Below, in pieces: positions 17,859-27,367 of a stretch of DNA of 35,697 nucleotides (positions are counted from its first letter, which is position 1; every line of letters starts with the position of its first letter). Origin of the DNA: Gallionella sp. (GTDB lineage: Bacteria; Pseudomonadota; Gammaproteobacteria; Burkholderiales; Gallionellaceae); NCBI GenBank assembly GCA_030645775.1, contig JAUSLX010000267.1, positions 1 to 35,697 of the forward strand. The letters run 5' to 3'. The translations under genes and the position numbers were made by a program. The notes under the pieces are model-generated. The model saw only the letters and a program-made list of their open reading frames with translations, made no database searches and was not told the DNA's origin.

Positions 17859-18023
17859 ATGAAAGTATGGCAATGTGTAGTGTGCGGATTCATTTACAAC
17901 GAAGTGACAGGTTTGCCGGAGGAAGGTATCAGCCCCGGCACGGCATGGGCGGATATCCCTGCCGACTGGGCATGCCCGGACTGTGGCGTAGCAAAAGCGG
18001 ATTTTGAGATGGTGGAGATATAA
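17859..18023 (+). CDS. rubredoxin
   Basis: [54 protein letters not shown]; two CxxC(G) knuckles. Shorter than the 60 aa ORF cut-off. Confidence 0.95.
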   Translation: MKVWQCVVCGFIYNEVTGLPEEGISPGTAWADIPADWACPDCGVAKADFEMVEI

Positions 18024-18042
18024 CTAAACTAAGGAGAAAATC

Positions 18043-19497
18043 ATGAGCAACTGCCCCGTAATGACGACTGCTGCCGGAAACGGAATTGGTGACAATCAGA
18101 ACAGTCTCACCGCCGGCCCGCGCGGTCCGGTGTTGATGGCTGATTATCAACTGATGGAAAAGATGGCGCATTTTAATCGAGAGCGTGTACCGGAGCGGGT
18201 GGTGCATGCCAAGGGGGCGGGTGCTTACGGGAAATTTACTGTCACGGGTGATATTTCAAAATACACTTGTGCCGGGCTTTTCTCGGCAGTAGGCAACAGT
18301 TGCGAGACTTTTGCGCGTTTTTCCACCGTGGCGGGCGAGTTGGGTTCGCCGGACACGGCGCGTGACCCACGCGGTTTTGCGGTGAAGTTTTATACCGAAG
18401 ACGGCAATTGGGACATGGTGGGCAACAATACGCCGGTATTTTTCATTCGCGATCCGCTCAAATTTTCCGACTTCATTCATTCGCAAAAACGCGATCCGCA
18501 AACCGGGATGCGTGATAACACCATGCAATGGGATTTCTGGAGTTTGTCGCCGGAATCCATGCATCAAATCACCACGCTGTTCTCTGATCGCGGTATTCCC
18601 GCCACGTTGCGCAATATGAACGGTTACGGTTCGCATACGTATAGTTTGTGGAACGACAAGGGTGAACGTTACTGGGTGAAATGGCATTTCAAAACCATGC
18701 AGGGTATCCAGACGCTGACCCAGGCGGAAGCCAACAAAATCGCCGGGGAGGACCTCGATTATCACCGCCGTGATTTGTTCTCCTCCATTGAAAAAGGTGA
18801 CTTCCCTAAATGGCGCGTGATGCTGCAAATCATGCCCGAGCAGGAAGCCGAGAGTTATGCCATTCATCCTTTTGATGTGACCAAGGTCTGGCCGCATAAA
18901 GATTATCCTCTGGTGGAAGCAGGCGTGCTGGAGCTGAATCGCAACCCGCAAAATTATTTTGCCGAAGTTGAACAGGCCGCCTTTGAGCCGGGCAACTTGC
19001 CGCGTGGCATGGGAGCCTCACCGGACAAGATGTTGCAAGCGCGAATTCTGTCCTACCCGGATGCACACCGCTATCGTATCGGCGTGAACTATGCCGCGCT
19101 GGAAGTAAATAAACCGCATTGTCCGGTGCATCACTATCACCGCGACGGACAGACGCGCTTCGACGGTAATTTCGGCAGTGGGGTGAATTACCAGCCCAAC
19201 AGTTTTGACGGCCCGGTTGATGCGGCGAAATATCAGGAACCGCCGCTGAAAATTTCCGGTGACGCGGATCGCTATAACCACCGTGATGGTAACGACGATT
19301 ACACGCAGGCGGGCAATCTGTATCGTTTGATGAGCGCCGACCAAAAACGTCAATTGACCGATAACCTGGTTGGTGCGCTGAAAGACGTGCCGAAGTTTAT
19401 TCAGTTGCGCCAACTGCAACACTTTTACCAGGCTGATCCGGCTTATGGTCAGGGTGTGGCGACCGGATTGGGAATCGATATGAAGGAAGTGATTTAG
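18043..19497 (+). CDS. katA: monofunctional catalase
   Basis: 484 aa; [67 protein letters not shown]. Confidence 0.97.
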   Translation: MSNCPVMTTAAGNGIGDNQNSLTAGPRGPVLMADYQLMEKMAHFNRERVPERVVHAKGAGAYGKFTVTGDISKYTCAGLFSAVGNSCETFARFSTVAGELGSPDTARDPRGFAVKFYTEDGNWDMVGNNTPVFFIRDPLKFSDFIHSQKRDPQTGMRDNTMQWDFWSLSPESMHQITTLFSDRGIPATLRNMNGYGSHTYSLWNDKGERYWVKWHFKTMQGIQTLTQAEANKIAGEDLDYHRRDLFSSIEKGDFPKWRVMLQIMPEQEAESYAIHPFDVTKVWPHKDYPLVEAGVLELNRNPQNYFAEVEQAAFEPGNLPRGMGASPDKMLQARILSYPDAHRYRIGVNYAALEVNKPHCPVHHYHRDGQTRFDGNFGSGVNYQPNSFDGPVDAAKYQEPPLKISGDADRYNHRDGNDDYTQAGNLYRLMSADQKRQLTDNLVGALKDVPKFIQLRQLQHFYQADPAYGQGVATGLGIDMKEVI

Positions 19498-19592
19498 GCG
19501 ATTGCAGACCAAGCCCTCAACCCGGGGTAATTCTGAGTGGCATGACGGTACCTGGAAAAAATGTCAGAGGGCTGGAAGATGAGGAACGCTTT

Positions 19593-20729
19593 ATGAAACC
19601 GATTGTTGTGCTGGGCAGTGGCCTGGCCGGATACACGCTGGTGCGCGAGTTGCGCAAACTGAATCGCGAGATAGCCATCACTCTGGTGTCGCGAGACAGT
19701 GGCGACTATTACTCCAAGCCGATGCTATCGAATGCGTTTGCGCAGGGCAAGGATGCAAGCAGTCTGGTGCTGACTGCCGCCGCAGTGATGGCCAAACAAT
19801 TGGACATCACAATGCTGGCAGATTGCGACGTGCGTGCAATCGATCGCACCAGCAAACAGCTGGATACCACGGCGGGGGTTATTGAGTATGACCGGCTGGT
19901 GCTGGCATTGGGTGCAGATCCGATACGCATTCCGCTGCAAGGTGATGCAGCGGAGGCGGTGTTATCGGTGAACGACCTGTCCGATTATGCGCAGCTTCGC
20001 GAGCGACTGGCTACGGCAAAATCCGTCGCCATCATGGGGGGCGGATTGATAGGCTGCGAATTCGCCAATGACCTCGCGGTGGCGGGCTATGAAGTCAGCG
20101 TGATCGATCCCGGGCCTTACCCGCTTGCGTCTTTGATGCCCGAGCAGGCGGGCGGCCAGTTGCTGAAACCCTTGGCTGATTTGGGCGTGAGATGGCATTT
20201 CGGTGTGGCGGTGCAACGTGTAGATAAAGCACTATCCGGTTACGCGCTCACGCTCACTGATGGCACGGTGATTCATGCCGACCTGGTGTTATCCGCAATC
20301 GGCTTGCGCCCGCGTGTTCAGCTGGCACGGGAGGCAGGGCTGGAGGTGAATCGCGGTATTGTGGTGAACGAACGCTTGCAAAGTTCGGACGCCGCCATCT
20401 TTGCGCTGGGCGATTGCGCCGAAATCGATGGCAAAGTCTTGCCTTTTGTCTTGCCTATCATGCATGCCGGGCGTGCGCTGGCAAAAATATTGAATGGCGA
20501 CGACACACAGGTAATTTTTCCCGCTATGCCTGTGGTCGTAAAGACGCCTGCCCATCCCATCGCCGTGTCGCCGGTGGCGCGTGATGCGCTTGGCTCATGG
20601 CGGACGCTGGCATCGGGGAATGGCATCAGCATGGGCTTTTTTGACCCGCAAGACAGGATTACCGGATTCGTCCTCACGGGTGTATATGCCGGCGAGCGAA
20701 ATGAGATGGCCAAAAAGATTAATAATTAG
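19593..20729 (+). CDS. FAD-dependent oxidoreductase, rubredoxin-NAD+ reductase type
   Basis: MKPIVVLGSGLAGYTLVRELRKLNREIAITLVSRDSGDYYSKPMLSNA; second dinucleotide motif IMGGGLIGCEFANDLA; FALGDCAEIDGKVLPFVLPI. Confidence 0.88.
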   Translation: MKPIVVLGSGLAGYTLVRELRKLNREIAITLVSRDSGDYYSKPMLSNAFAQGKDASSLVLTAAAVMAKQLDITMLADCDVRAIDRTSKQLDTTAGVIEYDRLVLALGADPIRIPLQGDAAEAVLSVNDLSDYAQLRERLATAKSVAIMGGGLIGCEFANDLAVAGYEVSVIDPGPYPLASLMPEQAGGQLLKPLADLGVRWHFGVAVQRVDKALSGYALTLTDGTVIHADLVLSAIGLRPRVQLAREAGLEVNRGIVVNERLQSSDAAIFALGDCAEIDGKVLPFVLPIMHAGRALAKILNGDDTQVIFPAMPVVVKTPAHPIAVSPVARDALGSWRTLASGNGISMGFFDPQDRITGFVLTGVYAGERNEMAKKINN

Positions 20730-20891
20730 CACACATTGAGATCGTAGTAGGTGGTTGGGTAGGCAGCGGCTTGAAATATAGAAAGTGTGATGCACCGATA
20801 AAATGCCCTGTTAATGAGTGGCACTAACTGGTCATTGCGGCGGATAGCTATAGGTTTTTGTGCAGATCCGGCGCATTCAAACATTGATTAG

Positions 20892-21887
20892 TTGCCAGTC
20901 CGCACAAAGGAAATTGCCTTGAAAATACCCGCTCTGCCGCAAGATGAGCATGTCAGAATTGAAACGCTACGCTCACTCAGTATTTTGGATACGCTGCCGG
21001 AGGAGCGCTTTGATCGCCTGACACGCATGGCAAAACGCCTGTTCGGTGTACCTATCGTACTTGTCAGCCTTGTGGATGAGAACCGTCAGTGGTTTAAGTC
21101 CTGTGTAGGTCTCGTTACCAGTGAAACCTCGCGCGATATTTCCTTTTGTGGGCATGCGATCCTCGGGGATGGCGTGTTCATTATTCCCAATGCAATTGAG
21201 GATGAACGTTTTGCGGATAACCCGCTGGTTTTGAATGATCCTTATTTTCGTTTTTATGCCGGATGTCCACTGAGAGCCCCGAATGGTCAAAAGTTGGGGA
21301 CGCTGTGCATTATTGATCGAGAGCCAAGAAATTTCGGGGAAGAAGATGTCGAAGCCTTGGAAGATTTAGCCGCAATGGCAGAGCTAGAACTTGAGGCTAT
21401 CCAGCTTGCGACGCTGGATGAGCTTACCAACATCTCAAATCGGCGCGGCTTTACGATGATTGCCAAACACAGTCTGCATCTCTGTGAACGGCAGAAGATT
21501 CCAGCATCACTGGTTTTTATGGACTTAGACAACTTTAAGCCAATAAATGATAGCTTTGGACATGCGGAAGGTGACCGTGCGCTGACTTTCTTTGCAGAGC
21601 AGATGAAGCACACATTTCGGGATTCAGATATCTTCGCGCGGTTGGGGGGTGATGAATTCGTTGCATTGCTCACGAATACCTCAAAGAAGAAAACAGAAAG
21701 TATCGTTGAAAAATTCCGACAATCACTGGAAAAAGACAATCAAAATGCCTGTCGCGGATACGATATTTCGTTTTCGTACGGCATTGTGGAATATCGTTCT
21801 GATATGCATGTCACGCTTGAGGCGCTGTTGGCAGACGGTGACTCAATGATGTATCAATTTAAAAAATCAAAGAAATTGCTTCTTTAG
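20892..21887 (+). CDS. GAF-GGDEF diguanylate cyclase
   Basis: GAF-like segment FGVPIVLVSLVDENRQWFKS...GTLCIIDREPRNF; RDSD-IFARL-GGDEFVALL with intact GGDEF and I-site. Start codon uncertain (TTG at 20892 or later). Confidence 0.9.
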   Translation: MPVRTKEIALKIPALPQDEHVRIETLRSLSILDTLPEERFDRLTRMAKRLFGVPIVLVSLVDENRQWFKSCVGLVTSETSRDISFCGHAILGDGVFIIPNAIEDERFADNPLVLNDPYFRFYAGCPLRAPNGQKLGTLCIIDREPRNFGEEDVEALEDLAAMAELELEAIQLATLDELTNISNRRGFTMIAKHSLHLCERQKIPASLVFMDLDNFKPINDSFGHAEGDRALTFFAEQMKHTFRDSDIFARLGGDEFVALLTNTSKKKTESIVEKFRQSLEKDNQNACRGYDISFSYGIVEYRSDMHVTLEALLADGDSMMYQFKKSKKLLL

Positions 21888-22058
21888 AGGATGGGAAGAT
21901 GAACTTCTGCAGATTCGTCCAGAAAGTGACGAGGATCCAAAATCAGAGGCAGAACACCAGCAAATATCTGCTTGCTTTGCGCACGGCACACGGCAGATGG
22001 GATTGCCAGGTGCAAGAAAGCGCAGGAACCTTTTGCATCATTGAAGTAGACCGGGAAT

Positions 22059-22925
22059 TCAGCGCGGGATGAAAAAATCCAGGATGATGCCGGAGAATAC
22101 CGCAGCGCCGAACCAGTTGTTATGCAGGAATGCCATGAAACAGGCATCGCGCTGGCGATTTTTGATCAGCGTGTAATGATAAAGCGCGATGCCTGCAGCC
22201 GTCAGCAGGCCCAGGTAATACGCTGCGCCCATCCCGGCCATTTCCCCCGCTATTGCAAGTAGTATCAGTGTGACGGCATAGCAGGCCATCACTGCCGCGA
22301 CATCGTATTTGCCGAACCACAGGGCGGAGGAGTGGATGCCGAGATGGATGTCGTCGTCTCTATCCACCATCGCATATTCGGTATCGTAAGCGATTGCCCA
22401 GAATGCGTTCGCGCATAAAAGTATCCACGCCACGGGCGGCACGTGGTCTAGCTGAGCGGCAAAGGCCATGGGTATGCCGAAACCGAATGCGATGCCCAGA
22501 TAGGCTTGCGGAATGGGGAAGAAGCGTTTGGTGAACGGGTAGCTGGCTGCCAGAAATACTGCGGGAATCGACATCAGCTTGGTCAGCGTATTGAGCGGCA
22601 AGATCAACAGCAGGGAAATTATGGCGAGGGCTGCTGCCAGCCATACCGCCTCGCGGGGTGCGATGCGTCCGCTGGTGACGGGGCGCGCCTCGGTACGCTT
22701 GACGTGTTTATCTATGTGGCGGTCGGCAAAATCGTTGATTGCACAACCGGCGGAGCGCATCAGTATCGTGCCCAGCGTGAAAATCAGCACGATGTGCCAG
22801 GCAGGATGACCCTCGCCGGCTATCCACACCCCCCAGAGCGTCGGCCATAACAGCAGCAGTACGCCGATGGGGCGATTCAGGCGGGTAAGCTGCATATACA
22901 GCGATAAGCGTTCGGTGATCATCAT
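22059..22925 (-). CDS. ubiA: 4-hydroxybenzoate polyprenyltransferase
   Basis: [60 protein letters not shown]. Confidence 0.97.
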   Translation of the reverse strand: MMITERLSLYMQLTRLNRPIGVLLLLWPTLWGVWIAGEGHPAWHIVLIFTLGTILMRSAGCAINDFADRHIDKHVKRTEARPVTSGRIAPREAVWLAAALAIISLLLILPLNTLTKLMSIPAVFLAASYPFTKRFFPIPQAYLGIAFGFGIPMAFAAQLDHVPPVAWILLCANAFWAIAYDTEYAMVDRDDDIHLGIHSSALWFGKYDVAAVMACYAVTLILLAIAGEMAGMGAAYYLGLLTAAGIALYHYTLIKNRQRDACFMAFLHNNWFGAAVFSGIILDFFIPR

Positions 22926-23470
22926 TTTTTTAGGTGCAAAATTTCGGGCAAAAATATTTCGGTTACCAGCAACGGTTCATCATGTAAATAAAACAGGGAT
23001 CTGCGTGCCCACAGGCGGTCAGGAGGTGCGGTCAATATGCCGGCTGCGCGCCGGTACAACGGATGATGTGCATGCAAGGCCTTGTAATGTAAGGGGCGGC
23101 GTGAAATGAGCGGATGTGAGAACAGCACCGCGCCCAGCGGCTTGTTGCCCAGTTCACGCACTGCTTGCCAGGCGCCGCGCAGGTGACGGGCGGCACAGGT
23201 GCTGTGGGCGAACACCACGGGCTGGTCGTCGGCGTACAGGAATACCTCCCGAGACCAGGCGAGTTGTTGCGGTGCAATGCCCAGCAGGGCGGATTCGTCC
23301 CGTGCGATGCGCGCCAGCCCGTTGCACAGCTTGCGCACGGAAAAATGTGTGCAACGCTGCTGGATGCGCAGCGTCAACGAGCCGTGGTCGCGCAGCCAGG
23401 GCGATAATTCGGCGCTGGCACCCAGCACTGTGCTGTTCCAGTATGTGTCGTTATACGTGCAAATAGTCAT
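22922..23470 (-). CDS. ubiC: chorismate lyase
   Basis: [68 protein letters not shown] overlap with ubiA. Confidence 0.93.
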   Translation of the reverse strand: MTICTYNDTYWNSTVLGASAELSPWLRDHGSLTLRIQQRCTHFSVRKLCNGLARIARDESALLGIAPQQLAWSREVFLYADDQPVVFAHSTCAARHLRGAWQAVRELGNKPLGAVLFSHPLISRRPLHYKALHAHHPLYRRAAGILTAPPDRLWARRSLFYLHDEPLLVTEIFLPEILHLKK

Positions 23471-25535
23471 GTTTGTTTGCCATCCAACGCTGTAAATAGC
23501 TGCGTGCGGCATCCGGGTAGTCGTGCAGCAATTCGTCGGCGACCAGGCGCGCCTGTTCCAGTAAATCTTCGTCTGCGTTGATGTCGGCGAAGCGCAACAT
23601 TGCCACACCGCTCTGCCGTGCACCGAGCAACTCGCCCGGCCCGCGCAATTGTAAGTCCTGCTGTGCGATTGCGAAGCCGTCTGTGTTCTCGAAGATGACT
23701 TTAAGCCGCGTTCGGGCCAGTTCGGAGAGGGGTTTCTGATACAGCAGGATGCACAGGCTTTGCGCAGAGCCGCGCCCCACCCGTCCGCGCAACTGATGCA
23801 GTTGAGCCAGTCCCATGCGCTCGGCGTGGTCGATCACCATCAGGCTGGCGTTCGGCACATCCACGCCGACTTCGATCACCGTGGTCGCGACCAGCAGTTG
23901 CAGTTCTCCAGTTTTGAATTCCGTCATGACACTGACCTTCTCGGCGCTGTCCATCTTGCCGTGTACCAGGCCGATGCGCAGTTCCGGGAAAGTGTCGGTC
24001 AATAACTGATGGGTTTCCAGCGCGTTTTGCAATTGCAGCACTTCGGACTCGTCTATCAGCGGGCACACCCAGTAGGCCTGTTGTCCGCCGATGCAGCTGG
24101 CGCGCACTCGTTCGAACACCTCGTCGCGGCGTACATCGCTGACTAGTTTGGTGATCACCGGCGTCCTGCCGGGCGGTAATTCGTCTATCACCGACACGTC
24201 CAGATCGGCGTAATAACTCATCGCCAGCGTGCGCGGAATCGGTGTGGCGCTCATCATCAGCTGATGGGGTTCTTGATATTTGGTTTTTGTGGAGTCGGCA
24301 ATATTCGTCATCTTTCCTTTGCTGTGCAGGGCCAGACGTTGCTGAACGCCGAATTTGTGTTGCTCGTCGACGATGGCCAGTCCCAGTTTGTAGAAACTTA
24401 TCTGCTCCTGAAACAGCGCATGCGTACCGATGGCGAGCAGCGTTTCGCCTGATGCGATCATTTCCGCGGCCAGTTTCTTGTCCTTTTTCTTCAGGCTGCC
24501 GGACAGCCAGACAGGGGTAATACCCAGAGGGGCGAGCCACTCGGAAAGCTTTAGAAAATGTTGTTCGGCCAGTATCTCGGTGGGCGCCATAAGAGCTACC
24601 TGATAGCCGTTCTCGATAGACTGCAAGGCAGCGAGCGCGGCGATGATGGTCTTACCGCTGCCGACATCGCCCAACAGCAGGCGTTGCATTGGATGGGGTT
24701 TTGCCATATCCAGACTGATTTCGGCGTAGACCTTTTGCTGGGCTCGCGTCAATGCAAACGGCAGGTTTTTCAACAGCGCTCCGGTATGGTTTTTTTGCGG
24801 CGGCAGCGCGGGCGCGTTGCGCTGGCTGCGTTCCCTGTGATGCACGCGCATCGAGAGTTGCTGCGCTAGCAATTCATCGAACTTGATGCGCCGCCACGCG
24901 GCGTGGCTTTTATCCTCCAGACAACTTGCTGGGATGTCGGGCGCAGGATTATGCAGCAGGCGAATGCTTGCAAAAAATCCCAATAAATTCAATCTATCAA
25001 CAAAAAAATCTGGCAGCGGGTCGGTGACAGGAAAGACCTCCAGCGCATTGGCGATCAGCTTCTTGAGTGTCGCTTGCGACAAGCCAGCCGTGGTCGGATA
25101 GACCGGTGTGAGGCTGGTTTGCAACGGCGTTTCATCCTCCACCGCACGGCATTTTGGATGCACCATCTCCAGCCCGTAATAGCCCATGCGTACCTCGCCG
25201 ATGGCGCGTATCTGATTGCCCACCGCGAGCAATTTAGTCTGACTGGGGTAAAAGTTCAAAAAGCGTAAATACAACTCGCCGCTTGCATCCTGCAAACGGC
25301 AAACCAAGGTGCGACGCGGTTTGAAGAGAATTTCGCTGTGCGTGATGACGCCTTGCACCTGCACCGTCTCGCCGGGTTCTACCGTGGCTATCGGCGCCAG
25401 ATGCGTTTCATCCTCATAGCGCAGCGGCAGATGCAGCAACAGATCGGCGCGATGATGTATCCCCAGCTTGGCAAGCCGGGATAAAGTTGCTGCTGAAATT
25501 TTAAGCGGAGTGGTCAAGCTTCGTAGGGTGGACAC
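23451..25535 (-). CDS. recG: ATP-dependent DNA helicase RecG (likely GTG start at 25535; ORF frame extends to 25595)
   Basis: LLLGDVGSGKTIIAALAAL, MAPTEILAEQHF, VDEQHKFGVQQR, MSATPIPRTLAMS, LHQLRGRVGRG. Confidence 0.96.
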   Translation of the reverse strand: MSTLRSLTTPLKISAATLSRLAKLGIHHRADLLLHLPLRYEDETHLAPIATVEPGETVQVQGVITHSEILFKPRRTLVCRLQDASGELYLRFLNFYPSQTKLLAVGNQIRAIGEVRMGYYGLEMVHPKCRAVEDETPLQTSLTPVYPTTAGLSQATLKKLIANALEVFPVTDPLPDFFVDRLNLLGFFASIRLLHNPAPDIPASCLEDKSHAAWRRIKFDELLAQQLSMRVHHRERSQRNAPALPPQKNHTGALLKNLPFALTRAQQKVYAEISLDMAKPHPMQRLLLGDVGSGKTIIAALAALQSIENGYQVALMAPTEILAEQHFLKLSEWLAPLGITPVWLSGSLKKKDKKLAAEMIASGETLLAIGTHALFQEQISFYKLGLAIVDEQHKFGVQQRLALHSKGKMTNIADSTKTKYQEPHQLMMSATPIPRTLAMSYYADLDVSVIDELPPGRTPVITKLVSDVRRDEVFERVRASCIGGQQAYWVCPLIDESEVLQLQNALETHQLLTDTFPELRIGLVHGKMDSAEKVSVMTEFKTGELQLLVATTVIEVGVDVPNASLMVIDHAERMGLAQLHQLRGRVGRGSAQSLCILLYQKPLSELARTRLKVIFENTDGFAIAQQDLQLRGPGELLGARQSGVAMLRFADINADEDLLEQARLVADELLHDYPDAARSYLQRWMANKHDYLHV

Positions 25536-25549
25536 GTCTTTGTGTCCAC
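25528..25549. repeat. palindrome GTGGACAC-GTCTTT-GTGTCCAC
   Basis: 8-bp perfect stem, 6-nt loop; overlaps the predicted recG start. Confidence 0.8.
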
Positions 25550-25566
25550 GCGTTGCGTTCTCTTTC

Positions 25567-25589
25567 GTGTGGGCAGAATCTGCCCACAC
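25567..25589. repeat. palindrome GTGTGGGCAGA-A-TCTGCCCACAC
   Basis: 11-bp perfect arms around one central base. Confidence 0.85.
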
Positions 25590-25616
25590 TGCCAACTACC
25601 AACTTTTGTTCCGGGT

Positions 25617-25766
25617 TCATCGTAAAAATCCCAGTTCGAACCAAATTTCTCCGGTACGAATGTCTGTCAAGCCCTCGGTAAAATTCTTAAGGCCGAGCGC
25701 CTTGGTATAAGCGTCTTTAACGTCTTCTTCGCTGCGGACTTGCTGGAGTTGGGCGTATAAACTCAT
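25617..25766 (-). pseudogene. N-terminal remnant of a restriction-modification / N6-DNA methylase-type protein (49 aa)
   Basis: MSLYAQLQQVRSEEDVKDAYTKALGLKNFTEGLTDIRTGEIWFELGFLR*; the SEEDVKDxYxKALGLKxxxxGLxDIxTxEIWFE pattern resembles N-termini of type II methylase/restriction polypeptides. Below the ORF length cut-off. Confidence 0.6.
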
Positions 25767-26143
25767 GCGCCTTCCACCCCATCCAATTTCAATCCGAGTA
25801 ACACGCTGTCTCGCGTCAGCAAGGTGATTCTTTCGTCTTGTGCCTGCGCGATAAGCAACAGGTCGAAGGGGTCATTGTGAGCGCAACGCAAGCCACGCAC
25901 AGCTTCTATGTGGCGCGGCAGAATGGCTAACAGCTTGAATCCCTGCGCTTCGAACTGTTCGGTGATTGATCCTGACGGCAGAGGGAGTTTACCTTTGGAA
26001 TTCTTCAGCACCATTTCCCACACGCTGGCGACGCTGACGATGATTTCTGCTTCTGTGATAAGGCGCTGAGTTTGCTTGCCCAAGCGAGCATCCGCCGTCA
26101 TCCACCAATAAACCAGATGGGTGTCGAGCAAATAGCGTTTCAC
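25763..26143 (-). CDS. PIN domain toxin, VapC family (GTG start)
   Basis: (M)KRYLLDTHLVYWWMTAD...SVASVWEMVLK...HNDPFDLLLIAQAQDERITLLTRD; PIN acidic residues present. Confidence 0.9.
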   Translation of the reverse strand: MKRYLLDTHLVYWWMTADARLGKQTQRLITEAEIIVSVASVWEMVLKNSKGKLPLPSGSITEQFEAQGFKLLAILPRHIEAVRGLRCAHNDPFDLLLIAQAQDERITLLTRDSVLLGLKLDGVEGA

Positions 26144-26385
26144 AACAAATTTCCTGCCAAAAGTTCTTCGGCAAGAGCGGCGTTGGTCGGCGCGGCATCC
26201 CAATCCTCATCCTCCTTTGGAAGGGAAGACCATGCACCCGGCTTGCGAGATGAAGGTGACTGAGACACTTTAACCAATCTGACCACCGGAACGCCTTTGT
26301 TGGCGATGATCACATCCTCACCCGCCAGCGCGGCCTGCACTAACTTGGAAAGCTGGCTTTTAGCTTCGAGCATATTGCATTGCAT
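26140..26385 (-). CDS. Phd/YefM-VapB-type antitoxin
   Basis: MQCNMLEAKSQLSKLVQAALAGEDVIIANKGVPVVRLV; 4-nt GTGA overlap with the toxin. Confidence 0.88.
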   Translation of the reverse strand: MQCNMLEAKSQLSKLVQAALAGEDVIIANKGVPVVRLVKVSQSPSSRKPGAWSSLPKEDEDWDAAPTNAALAEELLAGNLL

Positions 26386-26441
26386 GACCGGACTCCTTGA
26401 GGGATTAAAACGAAGATGCAGTTTAACCTCTTGTGGCTAAG

Positions 26442-26825
26442 TTAGCCAACCACCAGCACGCCATCCATTTCCACCAGCGCGCCGCGCGGCAGGGCTGCGA
26501 CACCTACGGCGGCACGCGCAGGGTAGGGTTGCTGGAAATAACCTGCCATGATCTCGTTTACCTTGGCGAAATTTTTCAGATCGATCAGATAGACGTTCAG
26601 TTTGACCAGATCGTTGAGATCGCTATCGGCCGCATTAGCCACGGCGCGCAGATTCTGGAATACGCGATGGATCTGTTCATCGATGCTCTCTACCATCTGC
26701 ATGGTGGCGGGGTCGAGGCCGATTTGCCCGGACAGATACACCGTGTCATTCACGCGTATTGCCTGCGAATAGGTGCCGATCGCAGCAGGGGCGTCCGGGG
26801 TCTGAATGAATTGTTTGTTGGCCAT
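26442..26825 (-). CDS. ridA: RidA family enamine/imine deaminase
   Basis: [36 protein letters not shown]...[25 protein letters not shown]. Confidence 0.95.
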   Translation of the reverse strand: MANKQFIQTPDAPAAIGTYSQAIRVNDTVYLSGQIGLDPATMQMVESIDEQIHRVFQNLRAVANAADSDLNDLVKLNVYLIDLKNFAKVNEIMAGYFQQPYPARAAVGVAALPRGALVEMDGVLVVG

Positions 26826-26889
26826 GTTGAAAATCCTGTCAGTAGTTAATTGTCGGTGCAGATTATAACTGACACCTGCATTCCAACGG

Positions 26890-27336
26890 CTATACGGCGA
26901 TTTTGAATATGACCTTGCGCACTTGCCCGGTGGATACCAGCGGCGCATGCGCATCCCCAGGGAAGAAAATGCAAAAATGGCCGGGAGGTGTCGCGATCCA
27001 GGTGGCAGGTTCATCGTTAAAGAAGCGGATGTCGCGTGTTTCGCTGTATTCGTCCACCGGGTCGTGGCAATCTGCAAGCGACTTCCAGCCCATCTCATCC
27101 ACGCCTTCCAGTACCAATTGAATGTCGATGTAGCGACGGTGGCATTCCAGTTTCGCTGCTACACGCGCGCGTCCCGGCACATGCTCCACGATGGCAAACA
27201 GCTTGTCCTCAATAATCGGATATACGCCAGGCGACAATGCATTTAAGTCTGTGTCGCGGATGTAGTCGAACGCGCGCGGAAACAGCGGATGCAGTGCCGC
27301 GTAGCGGTCGGACTGGGTGAGCGTGGAGAAAATCAT
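26890..27336 (-). CDS. YhcH/YjgK/YiaL family cupin-like protein
   Basis: [23 protein letters not shown]...[11 protein letters not shown] typical of the family. Confidence 0.88.
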   Translation of the reverse strand: MIFSTLTQSDRYAALHPLFPRAFDYIRDTDLNALSPGVYPIIEDKLFAIVEHVPGRARVAAKLECHRRYIDIQLVLEGVDEMGWKSLADCHDPVDEYSETRDIRFFNDEPATWIATPPGHFCIFFPGDAHAPLVSTGQVRKVIFKIAV

Positions 27337-27367
27337 GGTATGTATTCCGAATGGAGTTAGGGCTGGC

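Noticed and set aside
18256-18951. 231-aa - strand ORF
   Set aside because: Antisense to catalase; spurious.
21888-22058. 57-aa + strand ORF after the GAF-GGDEF gene (MNFCRFVQKV...REFSAG)
   Set aside because: Short, overlaps the ubiA 3' end, no recognised motif; coding status unsupported.
23701-24540. 279-aa - strand ORF
   Set aside because: Out-of-frame ORF inside recG; Arg-rich low-information translation.
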